From an uncultured Clostridia bacterium (GTDB lineage Bacteria > Bacillota > Clostridia > TANB77 > CAG-508): 64,000 nucleotides of DNA. Positions within the stretch are counted from its first letter, which is position 1, and each line of letters begins with the position of its first letter. The stretch spans positions 62,001 to 126,000 of the forward strand of contig CAKOSX010000004.1 of the NCBI GenBank assembly GCA_934119935.1, in the 5' to 3' direction. Below the pieces are notes generated by a model. That model ran no database searches. It saw nothing but the letters and a program-made list of their open reading frames with translations, and was not told where the DNA came from. Of this stretch, positions 15,473 to 24,626 are shown piece by piece. The translations under genes were made by a program, and so were the position numbers.

Positions 15473-16918
15473 CTATAATTCCTCCAATTTAACATATATT
15501 ATACCATTTTTATTCTTTATGTCAATTAGTTGAAAATCTGTATTTCTCATAAATAATATTTCGCCTCCACCTTCATCATTTAATGTAGACAAATTTCTTC
15601 CTGTTTTAGATTTTATCCTCATTATCATTTTAAAACTTGTATCATATATTTCTAGTGATGAAGATATATAACTATTCCAATGTCCAATTCTTTGCTCATT
15701 ATCAAATATAGACAATATGTTTGAAACATCTTCACTATCTCTTACATAAACACATCTTTTAACCCATCCTTTGTATATTGGCATTCCTTTTAGTGCATTA
15801 TCTAAATTTTGTACATATTCTTTATCTTCTTCTGATAATTTTTCGTTATTGTATAATTTTGAATTGATTTTATAAGACATACTCTTTAAATATTCTTCTA
15901 ATGATTTATATTGTTCTTCTCCTAAAACATTTCCATTTCTAAAGTCTTTACTTATATAATTACTATTATATACAATAGTTGAACGACAGTAATGAAAAAA
16001 ATGCAAAATTGGAGGCAAATTCAAGCCTAATACCAAGCCATTACATCTAATTCTTTGTATTCTTAATTCCTTCTGATTTTCTCCATAATATCTATCAAAA
16101 GCATTTTCTTTATTGATATAAAACTCTTGATTATTTAAACTATCACACATCAATGTTGTTTTATCATCTTCTACTGCTATAAATCTAACTTTTGAATTAT
16201 CTTCTGCTACTTCTTTTATTCCTTCTACTTTTGCTAAATTGTTTAGTCCTATCATTTGCATATCTGCTGCACCTGATATTTTTTCATTATTTATATTAAG
16301 TTTTTGATTATTTTGTCTGTTTATTATTGTTTGAAACTCATTAGAATCGATTTCTAGGTTCTTTTGTTGTTGAATATTTAAAATTGCTTGTTTATATATT
16401 TGTTGTGCATTATATTGCATTGTAACTTCAATGTATTGTTTCCAATTAAATCCACTATAATTTGGTTGGCCTAATAATGCAAGAAATAAAGCCATCGGAA
16501 TTACTGATGACTTTTTCTTTTTATCGACCTCTTTTATGCCTTCTTGATAATAATAATTTGCATCTTCATACATCATTTGTTTTTCTGGTTCTTCAAGTTT
16601 GCTTTGTTCTTCTATATATGCACTATAAATAAGCAATTCTAATATTTCACTATTCTTTACTCTTGTTCTTTTATATATATTGTTTGCCAGTACAGTAAAG
16701 TAATTATTATTTTTTAATAGTCCTTGTTCTTTCCATTGTTCAATGTATGTATTAATTCTTTTTTTAGTTTTATTATCTGCAATATTATAGATATTCTCTG
16801 ATATAAAATTAAATGTATCAAATAGTTCTTGCAGTCTATTTTGAGTTTGTTTGCTTGTCTTTTGATATATTATCTTCAGTTTTTGCATTTGTTGGTCGTG
16901 ATACTTCCATATTTTCAC
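15473..16918 (-). CDS. Minor head protein with ADP-ribosyltransferase-like tail
   Basis: 481 aa. The central part (GLNLPPILHFFHYCRSTIVY near 300) matches the end of the SPP1 gp7/Mu gpF head morphogenesis domain (LPPxHxxCRS). The C-terminal 120 residues resemble a phage-borne ADP-ribosyltransferase: PIYKGW, then a serine motif YISSSLE, then EGGGEILF as a possible catalytic Glu. It overlaps the portal gene by about 80 bp, so the true start may be further in (ATG around residue 12). ART activity is inference. Confidence 0.75.
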   Translation of the reverse strand: MKIWKYHDQQMQKLKIIYQKTSKQTQNRLQELFDTFNFISENIYNIADNKTKKRINTYIEQWKEQGLLKNNNYFTVLANNIYKRTRVKNSEILELLIYSAYIEEQSKLEEPEKQMMYEDANYYYQEGIKEVDKKKKSSVIPMALFLALLGQPNYSGFNWKQYIEVTMQYNAQQIYKQAILNIQQQKNLEIDSNEFQTIINRQNNQKLNINNEKISGAADMQMIGLNNLAKVEGIKEVAEDNSKVRFIAVEDDKTTLMCDSLNNQEFYINKENAFDRYYGENQKELRIQRIRCNGLVLGLNLPPILHFFHYCRSTIVYNSNYISKDFRNGNVLGEEQYKSLEEYLKSMSYKINSKLYNNEKLSEEDKEYVQNLDNALKGMPIYKGWVKRCVYVRDSEDVSNILSIFDNEQRIGHWNSYISSSLEIYDTSFKMIMRIKSKTGRNLSTLNDEGGGEILFMRNTDFQLIDIKNKNGIIYVKLEEL

Positions 16919-18449
16919 TTATATCACCTACTTTTTCATTAATGTTGTTGGATTGATTAGGTTCTTCTGCTTTGACCATGTTTTCTAAATTTTTTTGAAT
17001 ATTCTCTTGGTTTTGTTTGTCCATTTCTGCAAGTTCTGATTCTGCATCTAATCCAAATGGTAAATGACTTATAATTGATTTGTCACTTATTAGTCCTCTT
17101 AATTTCAACCAAGAATCTGTCAAACTTTCAGTATCTGTAGGCAAATTACGTATTAATATAACATCAATATCTCTAAAATCATATTCTTTACCTTTTTTTA
17201 GATTAATTCTTGCAGTTATCATTTCCCACATTCTTAAATATTCTTTTCTAAATAAATGGTGTGCTTGTTGCAATACTTGCTCTAATGGAAAAAACTTTTT
17301 TTCTAGTGCAGATGCGTTATCCGCATTCGTAAAACCTTGGTCTGTTACATTTGGTACTCCAGAAATCATAAGAGCCATATCTAAGCATGTTTTTTTATGA
17401 TTTTCTGATGCAGTATCATTTATATCTTTTATAATCCAATCAATATCCCCGTCTTTATCTGGAGTATAGAATACTTTTGCATTTAAAACAGCTTCATCTT
17501 CTTGTACTCTTGCTGGATTCTTTGTCATTACTGTATTGCCATTTTCGTCTTTTTGTTCTTCACCTTTTTCATTCAGTAATGGTATTAGAGGATCGTTTGT
17601 TGGTGAAAATCCTGTCACTTTTAGTTTTGCATTATCATTATAGTCGAAAATATTTGCATTATTTTCAATTACTTTTTCGTTTTTATTTATCAAAGTTACA
17701 ACGTTTTCGAAAAAAGCCATTCCATAAGGGTTCTCTACCGCAAAGCATGGCAGGTCTGTCCACCTTACTGGTTTATTGCTACCATCTACTTCTTCAAACT
17801 TATATTCAGCATTTTCTGTAATGGCTTTCTTTTCTACTCCATCTATAAATTGTTTTTTATAGTCTTTTGTTATTATTTCTAGATGTGTCTCAATTCCACC
17901 TGTCTCTGTATTTTCGTACCAGCACCTCAATAGTCCCACTTTTGTACTAGGTACATCATAGTTCCATATAGCAACTGTATTTAGACTTGAAACATTGGCA
18001 TATACTTCTTCATTTTTCTTATTTTCGTATACTAATCCATAGCATGCTCCAGTAGTAATATAGTCAAGAACACAGTCATAAAAAAAGCTACCATTGTCAT
18101 TATATTTTGAAATATAATCAATAATAGCTTGATAGCCTTCCGAATCATTCTTCTCTCCAAAGACTCTTTTAAATATTTTATTCAAAATTCCTTTTTGTGT
18201 TTTGTTTATATTTTTTACTTTAAATTGTGGTTCTTTTCCTCCAAAATACCCTGCCGCAATAATACTTATATAATACTCTAATGCAACAACAACATCTTTT
18301 TTGTCATACTTTCTCGTAAATCTATCTTGTAGATATTTTCTATGCATAAATATTGGCAATGCTTTTCCCCATAATATGCTTATATTTTGATTTATGTTTT
18401 CTTCATTTAAGAACTCATCTTTATATTGTACTTTTTCTACGAAACTCAT
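16836..18449 (-). CDS. Portal protein (SPP1 gp6-like)
   Basis: 537 aa. Typical portal features: YYISIIAAGYFGG near the start, PCFAVENPYGMAFFENVV in the middle and a C-terminal stalk with acidic tail. It forms the dodecameric DNA entry ring. Position between TerL and the minor head protein is standard. Confidence 0.9.
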   Translation of the reverse strand: MSFVEKVQYKDEFLNEENINQNISILWGKALPIFMHRKYLQDRFTRKYDKKDVVVALEYYISIIAAGYFGGKEPQFKVKNINKTQKGILNKIFKRVFGEKNDSEGYQAIIDYISKYNDNGSFFYDCVLDYITTGACYGLVYENKKNEEVYANVSSLNTVAIWNYDVPSTKVGLLRCWYENTETGGIETHLEIITKDYKKQFIDGVEKKAITENAEYKFEEVDGSNKPVRWTDLPCFAVENPYGMAFFENVVTLINKNEKVIENNANIFDYNDNAKLKVTGFSPTNDPLIPLLNEKGEEQKDENGNTVMTKNPARVQEDEAVLNAKVFYTPDKDGDIDWIIKDINDTASENHKKTCLDMALMISGVPNVTDQGFTNADNASALEKKFFPLEQVLQQAHHLFRKEYLRMWEMITARINLKKGKEYDFRDIDVILIRNLPTDTESLTDSWLKLRGLISDKSIISHLPFGLDAESELAEMDKQNQENIQKNLENMVKAEEPNQSNNINEKVGDISENMEVSRPTNAKTEDNISKDKQTNSK

Positions 18450-18461
18450 TTTGATTCTCCT

Positions 18462-19752
18462 TTACATTATATTGTTATATCCAAATTGCAATTTCTTTTG
18501 ATTTATGTATTTTTCTACTGCATATCTCATTGCGTCCATCAAATGGTTGAAATCATCTATTGGTCTATTTATCTTGTTTCCAAACTTGTCCTCGTCCCAA
18601 GTATAATTACTTATTTCTGTTATAAAATTTACACATCTAGGATGTATTATTATTTCAAAGTCTTGTATAAATTGAATACCATTATTTATACTGTCTTTTC
18701 CTTTTAATGCACCTGTAATATGCCTTAATCCTAATCCTCTTAATTCATCTATTGACTTTGGTTCTGCACTATCTGCAGTTATCTTTTCTTTTGAATAGCC
18801 CATTTGATTTATTTGGTCATATATTGCTTTGTTACTCATTCCTTTTTGATATATTTCATCATATACATAAATCTTTTTGTTTTTTAAATCTATTGCACCA
18901 CAAAATAGTGCTGTTGGGTCGTTTGTATAACCAAAGTCTAATCCAAAAGCACTATCTAAGTTTCTTATTGTATTTAATTCAAATTTTTCTTCTTTCCAAT
19001 TTTCATAAACCAATCCATCGACTATACCCCAATTGCCTAAACCAGCAACTTGATATCTTCTAGGATTATTTTTTTTCATTCTTTCGAACACTTTCTTGTC
19101 TGCTTCATCTAGCCACTCGTTACAAAGATAATTTGTTGTCATTGCTAATATATCATCATCTTTAACATCAAAAAATCTTTTCTTAATCCAATGATGTTCA
19201 TTCCAAGGATTTAATGTTATTGTTATTTGTTTAAATAATCCCTCTGGAACTTCTCCGTCTTATACTTTCATCTATTACATCAAAATCAGACTCTTTCGTT
19301 ATTTCGTATGCTTCTTCAATCCATAACCAACATAAAACACCAATATCTACTGATATTGATGTTACTTTTAATGGATCATCTAAACCTCTAAAATATATTT
19401 TCTGTCCTGTAGGTTTATATGTCATCTCTAATGGGCTTTCTTTTATCTCCCAGAAACTATCTACTTGTAATCTATGTATTGCCCATTTCAATTCTGTAAA
19501 GCAACTATCTTTTAATGTTCTAAACGTTTTTCTAATTACAAGCGTGTTTGCTTCTTTATATTTCATCATATTGCATATTATCCACAATGCTGTTGTTTTT
19601 GATTTTTTGCTTGCTCTTGAGCCCTTGCACACTCTATATCTACATTTACAGTGCCAATATTCTGCATACCCTTTTCCAACTATGCTCTGTAATGATAATT
19701 TGTTTATTTGTTGCTGTGCGTTTTTATTTGTTATTTTACTCTGTAATGTCAT
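18462..19752 (-). CDS. Terminase large subunit, with +1 frameshift at CGG
   Basis: Packaging motor ATPase/nuclease, 429 aa if decoded across one +1 shift. The first frame (19752 down) contains KGSRASKKSKTTALWIICNM (Walker A region) and WIEEAYEI (Walker B). It would stop at 19231. At 19255-19257 the codon is CGG (AGA-CGG-AGA). Skipping its C gives GEVPEGLFKQITITLNPW and runs through the nuclease domain (DSAFGLDFGYTNDPTAL, with ITADSAEPKS) to 18462. Both halves are well conserved and in the right order, so this is one gene. Confidence 0.88.
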
Positions 19753-20146
19753 CTTGTATCACCACTGGTATATTACCAGTTACATCTACTTTTTCTTTAA
19801 ATATGCCATATCTTTTGCCAAGTAATTCTGCACATTTTGTTCTATCTTGTAATGAGGCATCTAATCCGAATTGATCTTTTTCTTCTCCTCGCATTACTTT
19901 TGTCAAGTATTGTAACACTTCTTCTTGTGAGGCAATTCTATTATCTTCTAATTGTTGTAATCGTTCTTGAATGAAATAGTTAAGTTTTGTTAAGTTTTCT
20001 GCACCTATATTCTTTGCTGTCTTAGAACTATAACCTGCTCTCTTTGCACTTTCTGTTGCATTAGCTGTTTCCACATAGTAATCTATAAACCTTTTTTGTT
20101 TTTCTGTTAGTTTGTTATAATCTTTTTCATCTTCCAACTGCCTCAC
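19736..20146 (-). CDS. Terminase small subunit
   Basis: 136 aa. The N-terminal helix-turn-helix (LTEKQKRFIDYYVETANATE then AGYSSKTAKNIGAENL) is diagnostic of TerS, which binds the packaging site. It overlaps TerL by 17 bp. Confidence 0.9.
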   Translation of the reverse strand: MRQLEDEKDYNKLTEKQKRFIDYYVETANATESAKRAGYSSKTAKNIGAENLTKLNYFIQERLQQLEDNRIASQEEVLQYLTKVMRGEEKDQFGLDASLQDRTKCAELLGKRYGIFKEKVDVTGNIPVVIQDDITE

Positions 20147-20408
20147 TTCCTTTTCTGTATTCTTCTATAAGATACTTCAGCACGTCAACTTTGCTATAAC
20201 ATTCTTCTTTTTGTTGGTATCTATCTTGTAATTCAAACTCATCTGTTTCTTCATTATACACTTCAACTTGCTCTTTTTTTAGTATTTGATATTTAGTACA
20301 ATACTTACAACTCTTTTCACTGTAAAACTGAAAGCTGTTTATTTTATATGTTTGTCCTTTTATAGATAAGGCATATAATAACTTATTAATGTTTTGACTT
20401 ATATTCAT
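20127..20408 (-). CDS. Hypothetical phage protein
   Basis: 93 aa with a CKYCTKYQILKKE segment (one CxxC pair) and an acidic stretch. It overlaps TerS at its 3' end and starts in the stop of the preceding 39-aa gene (TAATG). Confidence 0.6.
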   Translation of the reverse strand: MNISQNINKLLYALSIKGQTYKINSFQFYSEKSCKYCTKYQILKKEQVEVYNEETDEFELQDRYQQKEECYSKVDVLKYLIEEYRKGSEAVGR

Positions 20409-20527
20409 TACACCACTGACCTCATAGTTTTATGATTTTTAAGAAAATCTTTTGCACTCCAATATTTAAGTCCTTTTTCTTTGCACTTTTTTATATATTC
20501 TTCTGCTGTCTGTTTTGTCCACTTCAT
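20408..20527 (-). CDS. Small phage protein
   Basis: 39 aa, MKWTKQTAEEYIKKCKEKGL..., behind GAGAGGAAAAG. Helical and basic. It is joined to the next gene by a TAATG overlap. No family recognised. Confidence 0.5.
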   Translation of the reverse strand: MKWTKQTAEEYIKKCKEKGLKYWSAKDFLKNHKTMRSVV

Positions 20528-20618
20528 ATTTCTTTTCCTCTCTTTCACATTGCTTATTGTATCTGCATAATTCACACTTGTATTTCATACAGTTCGTATA
20601 ATTAATCTTTTCTTTCAT
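20466..20618 (-). CDS. Small Cys-rich phage protein
   Basis: 50 aa with four Cys in CMKYKCELCRYNKQC, suggesting a metal-binding knuckle. It overlaps the preceding and following small genes in other frames, so either this or the end of it may not be translated. Function unknown. Confidence 0.4.
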   Translation of the reverse strand: MKEKINYTNCMKYKCELCRYNKQCEREEKKYEVDKTDSRRIYKKVQRKRT

Positions 20619-20748
20619 AGTACGCACACTTTGTTATAACTACGTCATTTAAGACAGATATTCTTATCTCGCATAGGTCTTTATCTTTATTTTTACAATT
20701 CTTACAATTTTCTTTTACATATTTCTCATATCTTTCTTGATTAGTCAT
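20602..20748 (-). CDS. Small Cys-rich phage protein
   Basis: 48 aa, MTNQERYEKYVKENCKNCKN..., with CxxC and two more Cys, probably zinc-binding. GAGGTG lies 7 nt before the ATG at 20746. Confidence 0.55.
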   Translation of the reverse strand: MTNQERYEKYVKENCKNCKNKDKDLCEIRISVLNDVVITKCAYYERKD

Positions 20749-21027
20749 AACAACACCTCTTTCGTTATTTTATAAAATACTAGAAAATGATGTAACTGCA
20801 CATCACTTTATACTGTTTTATAGAAAACTAAAGCCTCGTATTAACATAGTAATACAAAGCTTTTCAAAAGATTCTTCTTTTTCCAATGCACATTTCTATT
20901 TATATACCTCTAACATGCAAAAAGGTTAAGGCTTAACTAGAATCGCCTTACATTTTATATGAATTACCAAAGGATAAATAAGGATTTTGGAATTATTTAT
21001 ATTAATTTATCTAGTATCCGTTAATAA
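20749..21027. other. Intergenic region with hairpin
   Basis: No gene seen. An inverted repeat (AAAGC-GTATTA / TAATAC-GCTTT, 20830-20863) lies between the Tad2-like gene and the packaging genes; it could be a partial terminator or an RNA processing site. Confidence 0.5.
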
Positions 21028-21516
21028 CTAATTTTCAACTATTTTCCAATCTTCTGCCAACATATCAGCTTGACTTGCTAACCAACCTAATTGAACTCCT
21101 GATGTTCCAACAAATGCTATTGCTTTATTTCCTATTGCATCATGCTCTGCATTTACTATTTCATTGTTAGCATTTTTATAACTGATATTGGTTGCTAATT
21201 CTATGTATTGATTTTTTCCATTCCAGCCTTTTCTTTGAACTCTTTTTCCTCTTTTTAGACTAGATATTGCCTCTCCAAATGTAAATGTTTGTATGTTTAA
21301 TTTTGATTCATCTATATCATCACATATAACCCAATTATCTGCTACTATATTATCTAAATCTACAAATATGTCATCTGTTTCTAGGAATGGTATTACACTT
21401 CCATCTTTGCAATGCATTGTTATTGTGTCATTTTCTTTTATCCAATAACCTCTCCAATGTTCTCTTTTTATTTTATATCCTTGTTTTAATGCTTCATATG
21501 CTTTTTTAAATTCCAT
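21028..21516 (-). CDS. Tandem Tad2-like (DUF2829) protein, probable anti-Thoeris
   Basis: 162 aa made of two related halves. Each begins with a DUF2829/Tad2 signature: FKKAYEALKQGYKIKREHWR (about 3-22) and FGEAISSLKRGKRVQRKGWN (about 79-98), and each ends with DNWVI / EDWKIV. Tad2 proteins bind and hide the cyclic nucleotide signal of Thoeris defence; tandem forms are seen in some phages. It is the second gene behind the box-containing promoter at 21759, so it is expressed at the start of the late operon. Activity is inferred from family only. Confidence 0.75.
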   Translation of the reverse strand: MEFKKAYEALKQGYKIKREHWRGYWIKENDTITMHCKDGSVIPFLETDDIFVDLDNIVADNWVICDDIDESKLNIQTFTFGEAISSLKRGKRVQRKGWNGKNQYIELATNISYKNANNEIVNAEHDAIGNKAIAFVGTSGVQLGWLASQADMLAEDWKIVEN

Positions 21517-21545
21517 TTATTTTTTCTCCTTTTTAGCAAAATAAT

Positions 21546-21569
21546 AGAGCCTATCGTTTGATAAGCTCT
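21546..21569 (-). terminator. Terminator-like hairpin
   Basis: AGAGCCTATC / GATAAGCTCT stem with a 4-nt loop (G-U pairs on one strand), followed on the minus strand by ATTATTTTG. It may attenuate transcription between the first small gene and the Tad2-like gene. Confidence 0.5.
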
Positions 21570-21574
21570 TCGTT

Positions 21575-21733
21575 TTAACCTAAATTTTTTTTATTTTTAA
21601 GTAATTCTATTATTTGGTCTAACTTTTCACAAACATTATCCAAATTATTTTCTGTATATGGTGGTTCATGCCCTTCAATCATACTTAAAGAGTTTATCAT
21701 TATATCTAGTTTTTTCTCTAAGTCTTGATTCAT
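21575..21733 (-). CDS. Small protein, first gene of the late unit
   Basis: 52 aa, helical (MNQDLEKKLDIMINSLSM... NLDNVCEKLDQIIELLKNKK). Start ATG 21731-21733 follows GGGAGGTG. It lies directly downstream of the TGTCGAA-box promoter. No family recognised. Confidence 0.6.
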   Translation of the reverse strand: MNQDLEKKLDIMINSLSMIEGHEPPYTENNLDNVCEKLDQIIELLKNKKNLG

Positions 21734-21758
21734 ATATAACACCTCCCTTCTAGAAGAT

Positions 21759-21802
21759 ATTATATATGATTTATTTTACAAATGCTGTCGAAATGTGTCG
21801 AA
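21759..21802 (-). promoter_or_regulatory. Late-operon promoter with two perfect TGTCGAA boxes
   Basis: Two identical TGTCGAA boxes (21786-21792 and 21796-21802) one helical turn apart; on the minus strand the proximal one is followed after 21 bp by TATAAT (21759-21764). It lies between the ArpU/RinA-like activator gene and the packaging genes, where the late promoter is expected. Readers could be host Spo0A or the adjacent phage activator. Confidence 0.7.
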
Positions 21803-21883
21803 ATAGCCAATTTTTTGTTAGTCCTTTTCTGTTTATATAGTCTTACCTATCTATCCACGATACAATTATAACACGTTTTTTTA

Positions 21884-22306
21884 CTAAAATTCCGCCAATT
21901 TCCCGCCAATTTTTTTTAACTCTTTATGTACTGTATAAATTAAGCTTTGGTTTCTTCTCTCAAATGTCCTTTCAGACATTCCAGAATTGATTATTTCCCA
22001 CTTTGTTTTGCTCTTAATATACATTTCTTCAAATATGTATTTACTGTCTTTATTGACTAATTGCAAGGCTTGTACAACTGCTTTATATTCTTTTATTGCT
22101 TTCTGTAACTCTTCGTCTTTTTCCATTTTTAAAATACTGCTAAGAACTTTATTTGATGTTCCATACGGTGCCTTAGGCAATCCATCAATTACTGGCGAAC
22201 CTATGCTCATTATATCTGACTTGATATTTATTATCTTTATGCAGTTGTAATTATATCTCTTTAAACAATCTTTTGCTTCTTTGTATTCTTCTTTACTAAG
22301 CTTCAT
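21884..22306 (-). CDS. ArpU/RinA-like late gene activator
   Basis: 140 aa. The C-terminal half is an HTH of the sigma-70-region-4 type (YIKSKTKWEIINSGMSERTF then RRNQSLIYTVHKELKK), as in the ArpU/RinA family that switches on packaging and lysis genes of Gram-positive phages. It is the last early gene, directly upstream of the late promoter. Confidence 0.75.
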   Translation of the reverse strand: MKLSKEEYKEAKDCLKRYNYNCIKIINIKSDIMSIGSPVIDGLPKAPYGTSNKVLSSILKMEKDEELQKAIKEYKAVVQALQLVNKDSKYIFEEMYIKSKTKWEIINSGMSERTFERRNQSLIYTVHKELKKIGGKLAEF

Positions 22307-22315
22307 TTGTACCTC

Positions 22316-22510
22316 CTATATTTTAACTTTTTCTGGATGCACGCTCTTCTTATCTGGACTAACTTTCTCTTTAATAACTCCCAATTGATACAATGTAAAC
22401 GTTTCCTTGTATCCGTACTTTTTATTTTGATATAGAAACGTTGTTGCGTTGTTTCTTTTTACAAACTCATATTCTTGTTTATTCTTTATTACTACTCTCG
22501 GTATCTTCAT
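22316..22510 (-). CDS. Hypothetical phage protein
   Basis: 64 aa, basic, beginning MKIPRVVIKNKQEYEFVKRN, which resembles short conserved phage proteins of unknown role in this early region. It is separated by 9 bp from the activator gene. Confidence 0.55.
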   Translation of the reverse strand: MKIPRVVIKNKQEYEFVKRNNATTFLYQNKKYGYKETFTLYQLGVIKEKVSPDKKSVHPEKVKI

Positions 22511-22539
22511 ATGTTTTCCTCCATTTTTTTAACAACCTT

Positions 22540-22812
22540 TTAACTCTTTTTTGCTTTTCGCATAGATTCTCCTATAAACTGTCTAATTTCTGGAAATATA
22601 TCTTCTAAAGTATGAAGCTCACACCTTCTTACTAGTTCCGATGCCATCTTTCCGATTAACTGATCTTTCTCTTTTAATTCTTGATATGCTTTATCTCTTT
22701 CATCTGCTATCTTCATTATTGCTTCAAACAATCGTCTTGCTTCTCTATTTAGCATTTCTGGTCTCACACCTTGCAATTCATCTAATACCTTTTGTGCTTC
22801 TTCTTCACTCAT
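22540..22812 (-). CDS. Hypothetical coiled-coil phage protein
   Basis: 90 aa, helical throughout (EEEAQKVLDELQGVRPEM... AIMKIADERDKAYQELKEKD). No family recognised; it adjoins the next gene by 0 bp. Confidence 0.55.
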   Translation of the reverse strand: MSEEEAQKVLDELQGVRPEMLNREARRLFEAIMKIADERDKAYQELKEKDQLIGKMASELVRRCELHTLEDIFPEIRQFIGESMRKAKKS

Positions 22813-22992
22813 CTACAACACCAACCCATCAATTTTTATTTCTTGATTTTCTCTTACAAGTGTTATAGCCTCATCTTCTAGTATAATAGCATCTATTGTA
22901 CTTCCTCCATCTATCCATAACTCGTAATCTTTTAATTCTTTGTCTGGAATCGCATTTAATATTCTTTTTAGCTTTAATAATACTTCTGGCAT
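22813..22992 (-). CDS. Hypothetical small phage protein
   Basis: 59 aa from ATG 22992 (MPEVLLKLKRILNAIPDKEL), preceded by GCGAGGAC; a longer frame up to 23055 overlaps the upstream gene and lacks a ribosome site. Ends in a beta segment (IKIDGLVL). Confidence 0.5.
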   Translation of the reverse strand: MPEVLLKLKRILNAIPDKELKDYELWIDGGSTIDAIILEDEAITLVRENQEIKIDGLVL

Positions 22993-22994
22993 AA

Positions 22995-23330
22995 TCAGTC
23001 CTCGCTTTCTTCTATTAGTAATTTCTCCAAAACATCTTTTTGACATCTTGCACACTGCTTTAAACTATAAATAATGCCACCTTTGTTTATTGTTTTATTT
23101 AGTTCTTCTATTTTAGCTTTTATTTTTTGTTTCGGAATATAATTCTTATCTACATAGTCTAAATCTAATTGTTTTGAGTATTCTTCATTCTCTTTTTGTA
23201 ATTTTTCTATTAGATTTAATATTGTTTGAGCATAACCGTTCCTTATTGTAGTTGCAACGTCATCAATATTCATTGCTAATCTTAATTGTTTTTTTAATTC
23301 TTCAACTGCTTCCTTTCCTTGCTCGGTCAT
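22995..23330 (-). CDS. Hypothetical coiled-coil phage protein
   Basis: 111 aa, charged and helical, with a CARCQKDVLEKL segment near the C-terminus (one CxxC). Overlaps the upstream gene by 4 bp. Function unknown. Confidence 0.5.
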   Translation of the reverse strand: MTEQGKEAVEELKKQLRLAMNIDDVATTIRNGYAQTILNLIEKLQKENEEYSKQLDLDYVDKNYIPKQKIKAKIEELNKTINKGGIIYSLKQCARCQKDVLEKLLIEESED

Positions 23331-23695
23331 TTTTTATTAGCCCTCAACTTTCTCATTGCTAATTTGGCTTGTTCTCTTCTTTTCAATTTTTGTTCTTCCG
23401 TTAAATTAGCAATATAATTCTTATTAGCAATTTGCTTTGAACACTTTATACAATATTTTGCATCGTCTCTTTTGCTTTTAAATTCCTTTCCACAAGCTAT
23501 ACAATTTTTATAATGGACATGATTTTTTAAACAATCATTCTCTTTTAATGCTCTTTTATAATCTGATAAAATGAGTTCTAGAGCTTTTGTTTCATTTTTG
23601 AAATCATTATTAGACAATCCACATTTATCAGCTTCTTTATAGCTTTTAATCATTTTTTCTATAGTCTTTATTGTTTCTTCTATACTATTTCCCAC
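23327..23695 (-). CDS. Zinc-ribbon phage protein
   Basis: 122 aa. Helical N-terminus, then CIACGKEFKSKRDDAKYCIKC (about residues 72-92), a CxxC...CxxC ribbon, and a basic tail. Probably nucleic-acid binding; role unknown. Confidence 0.55.
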   Translation of the reverse strand: MGNSIEETIKTIEKMIKSYKEADKCGLSNNDFKNETKALELILSDYKRALKENDCLKNHVHYKNCIACGKEFKSKRDDAKYCIKCSKQIANKNYIANLTEEQKLKRREQAKLAMRKLRANKK

Positions 23696-23707
23696 CTAAA
23701 ACACCTC

Positions 23708-23959
23708 CTAACTAGCACTATTTAAAATTATATTATTTTTTATTGCGATTAGTTTTTCCATTAAAATATCTATAGTTTCAACTTTATAAAAATTCAATTC
23801 TGCTAATGGTTCAAAATCTTTATTATTTAACGTTACTTTATCTCCAATTTTTAAACTATCTATTGTTGCTTTATCTAAATATAAAGAATTTCCTATTTGT
23901 GTCATTAATATTGAACCTTCTCCATTTTTACTAAAATCTATTTTTAATCTTTCTTTCAC
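23708..23959 (-). CDS. Hypothetical phage protein
   Basis: 83 aa, beta-rich at the N-terminus (GSILMTQIGNSLYLDKAT). It adjoins the upstream gene directly. No family recognised. Confidence 0.5.
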   Translation of the reverse strand: MKERLKIDFSKNGEGSILMTQIGNSLYLDKATIDSLKIGDKVTLNNKDFEPLAELNFYKVETIDILMEKLIAIKNNIILNSAS

Positions 23960-24256
23960 TTAAAACACCTCCCAATCTTTTTCTATGCTATTGTCAATTT
24001 CTATTTTTAAACCATATAACGTATTCAACGGTTGTTTTGTAATATCTACCACTTCTATCATATTCATTTGTTCTTGTGCCTTCGTTACTATTTTTTCATA
24101 TACGTCCGCTTTCATTTTTATTTTTCTAGGTACTTTTAGAAATCTTTTTTTTGTTTTATTTATTTCAGAAATAATCTCATCAGCTGTTTTTTCTTTCACT
24201 TTGCATTCTCTTATACTTACTTTTATTTTATCTTTTTCCATTTCTATTTTTTTCAC
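23960..24256 (-). CDS. Hypothetical phage protein
   Basis: 98 aa, Lys-rich, starting MKKIEMEKDKIKVSIRECKV. It overlaps its upstream neighbour by 4 bp. No family recognised. Confidence 0.5.
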   Translation of the reverse strand: MKKIEMEKDKIKVSIRECKVKEKTADEIISEINKTKKRFLKVPRKIKMKADVYEKIVTKAQEQMNMIEVVDITKQPLNTLYGLKIEIDNSIEKDWEVF

Positions 24257-24626
24257 CCCAGTTCCTCACATTTTTTATTTATTGCTTGTAGTTCTTCAAT
24301 TGTAATTCCTTCAAATTTATCAATATTAATTCTTCTGCCATAATTATCATAATCAATTATGCTTATCTCATTATCTTCATCATCATAAAAACTAACTCCA
24401 TTAGCATGATTTTCTTTGTAATTCCATCCCAACTCTTCAAACATCTCATCAGCTGTTTTCCCCTTCTTTTCTTTTAATTCTTTATCTTAGAACGTAATTT
24501 CAAAATATCATGTCTCATTTTTTCTGCTTCTTCTGACAAATAATCTCCTTTGCCTGAAATATATTTTTCATCAAAAATTTTTTCTTTTTCACTTAGCTCT
24601 TGTTCTAATCTTTCAAGGTCTGTCAC
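24253..24626 (-). CDS. Hypothetical phage protein, GTG start
   Basis: About 124 aa. The frame is open beyond ATG 24444, up to a GTG at 24624-24626 that overlaps the TAG of the gene before it and sits behind GAGAGGAG; the upstream part is a coiled coil (LERLEQELSEKEKIFDEKYI). The C-terminal half has NIDKFEGITIEELQAINKKC. I prefer the GTG start because it fills an otherwise empty 180 bp. Confidence 0.6.

Noticed and set aside
18462..19752. TerL, HNH, YopX, nuclease and RT as ordinary pseudogenes
   Set aside because: Random decay would not place every break at the same codon with the same outcome (Gly), nor leave both halves so well conserved.
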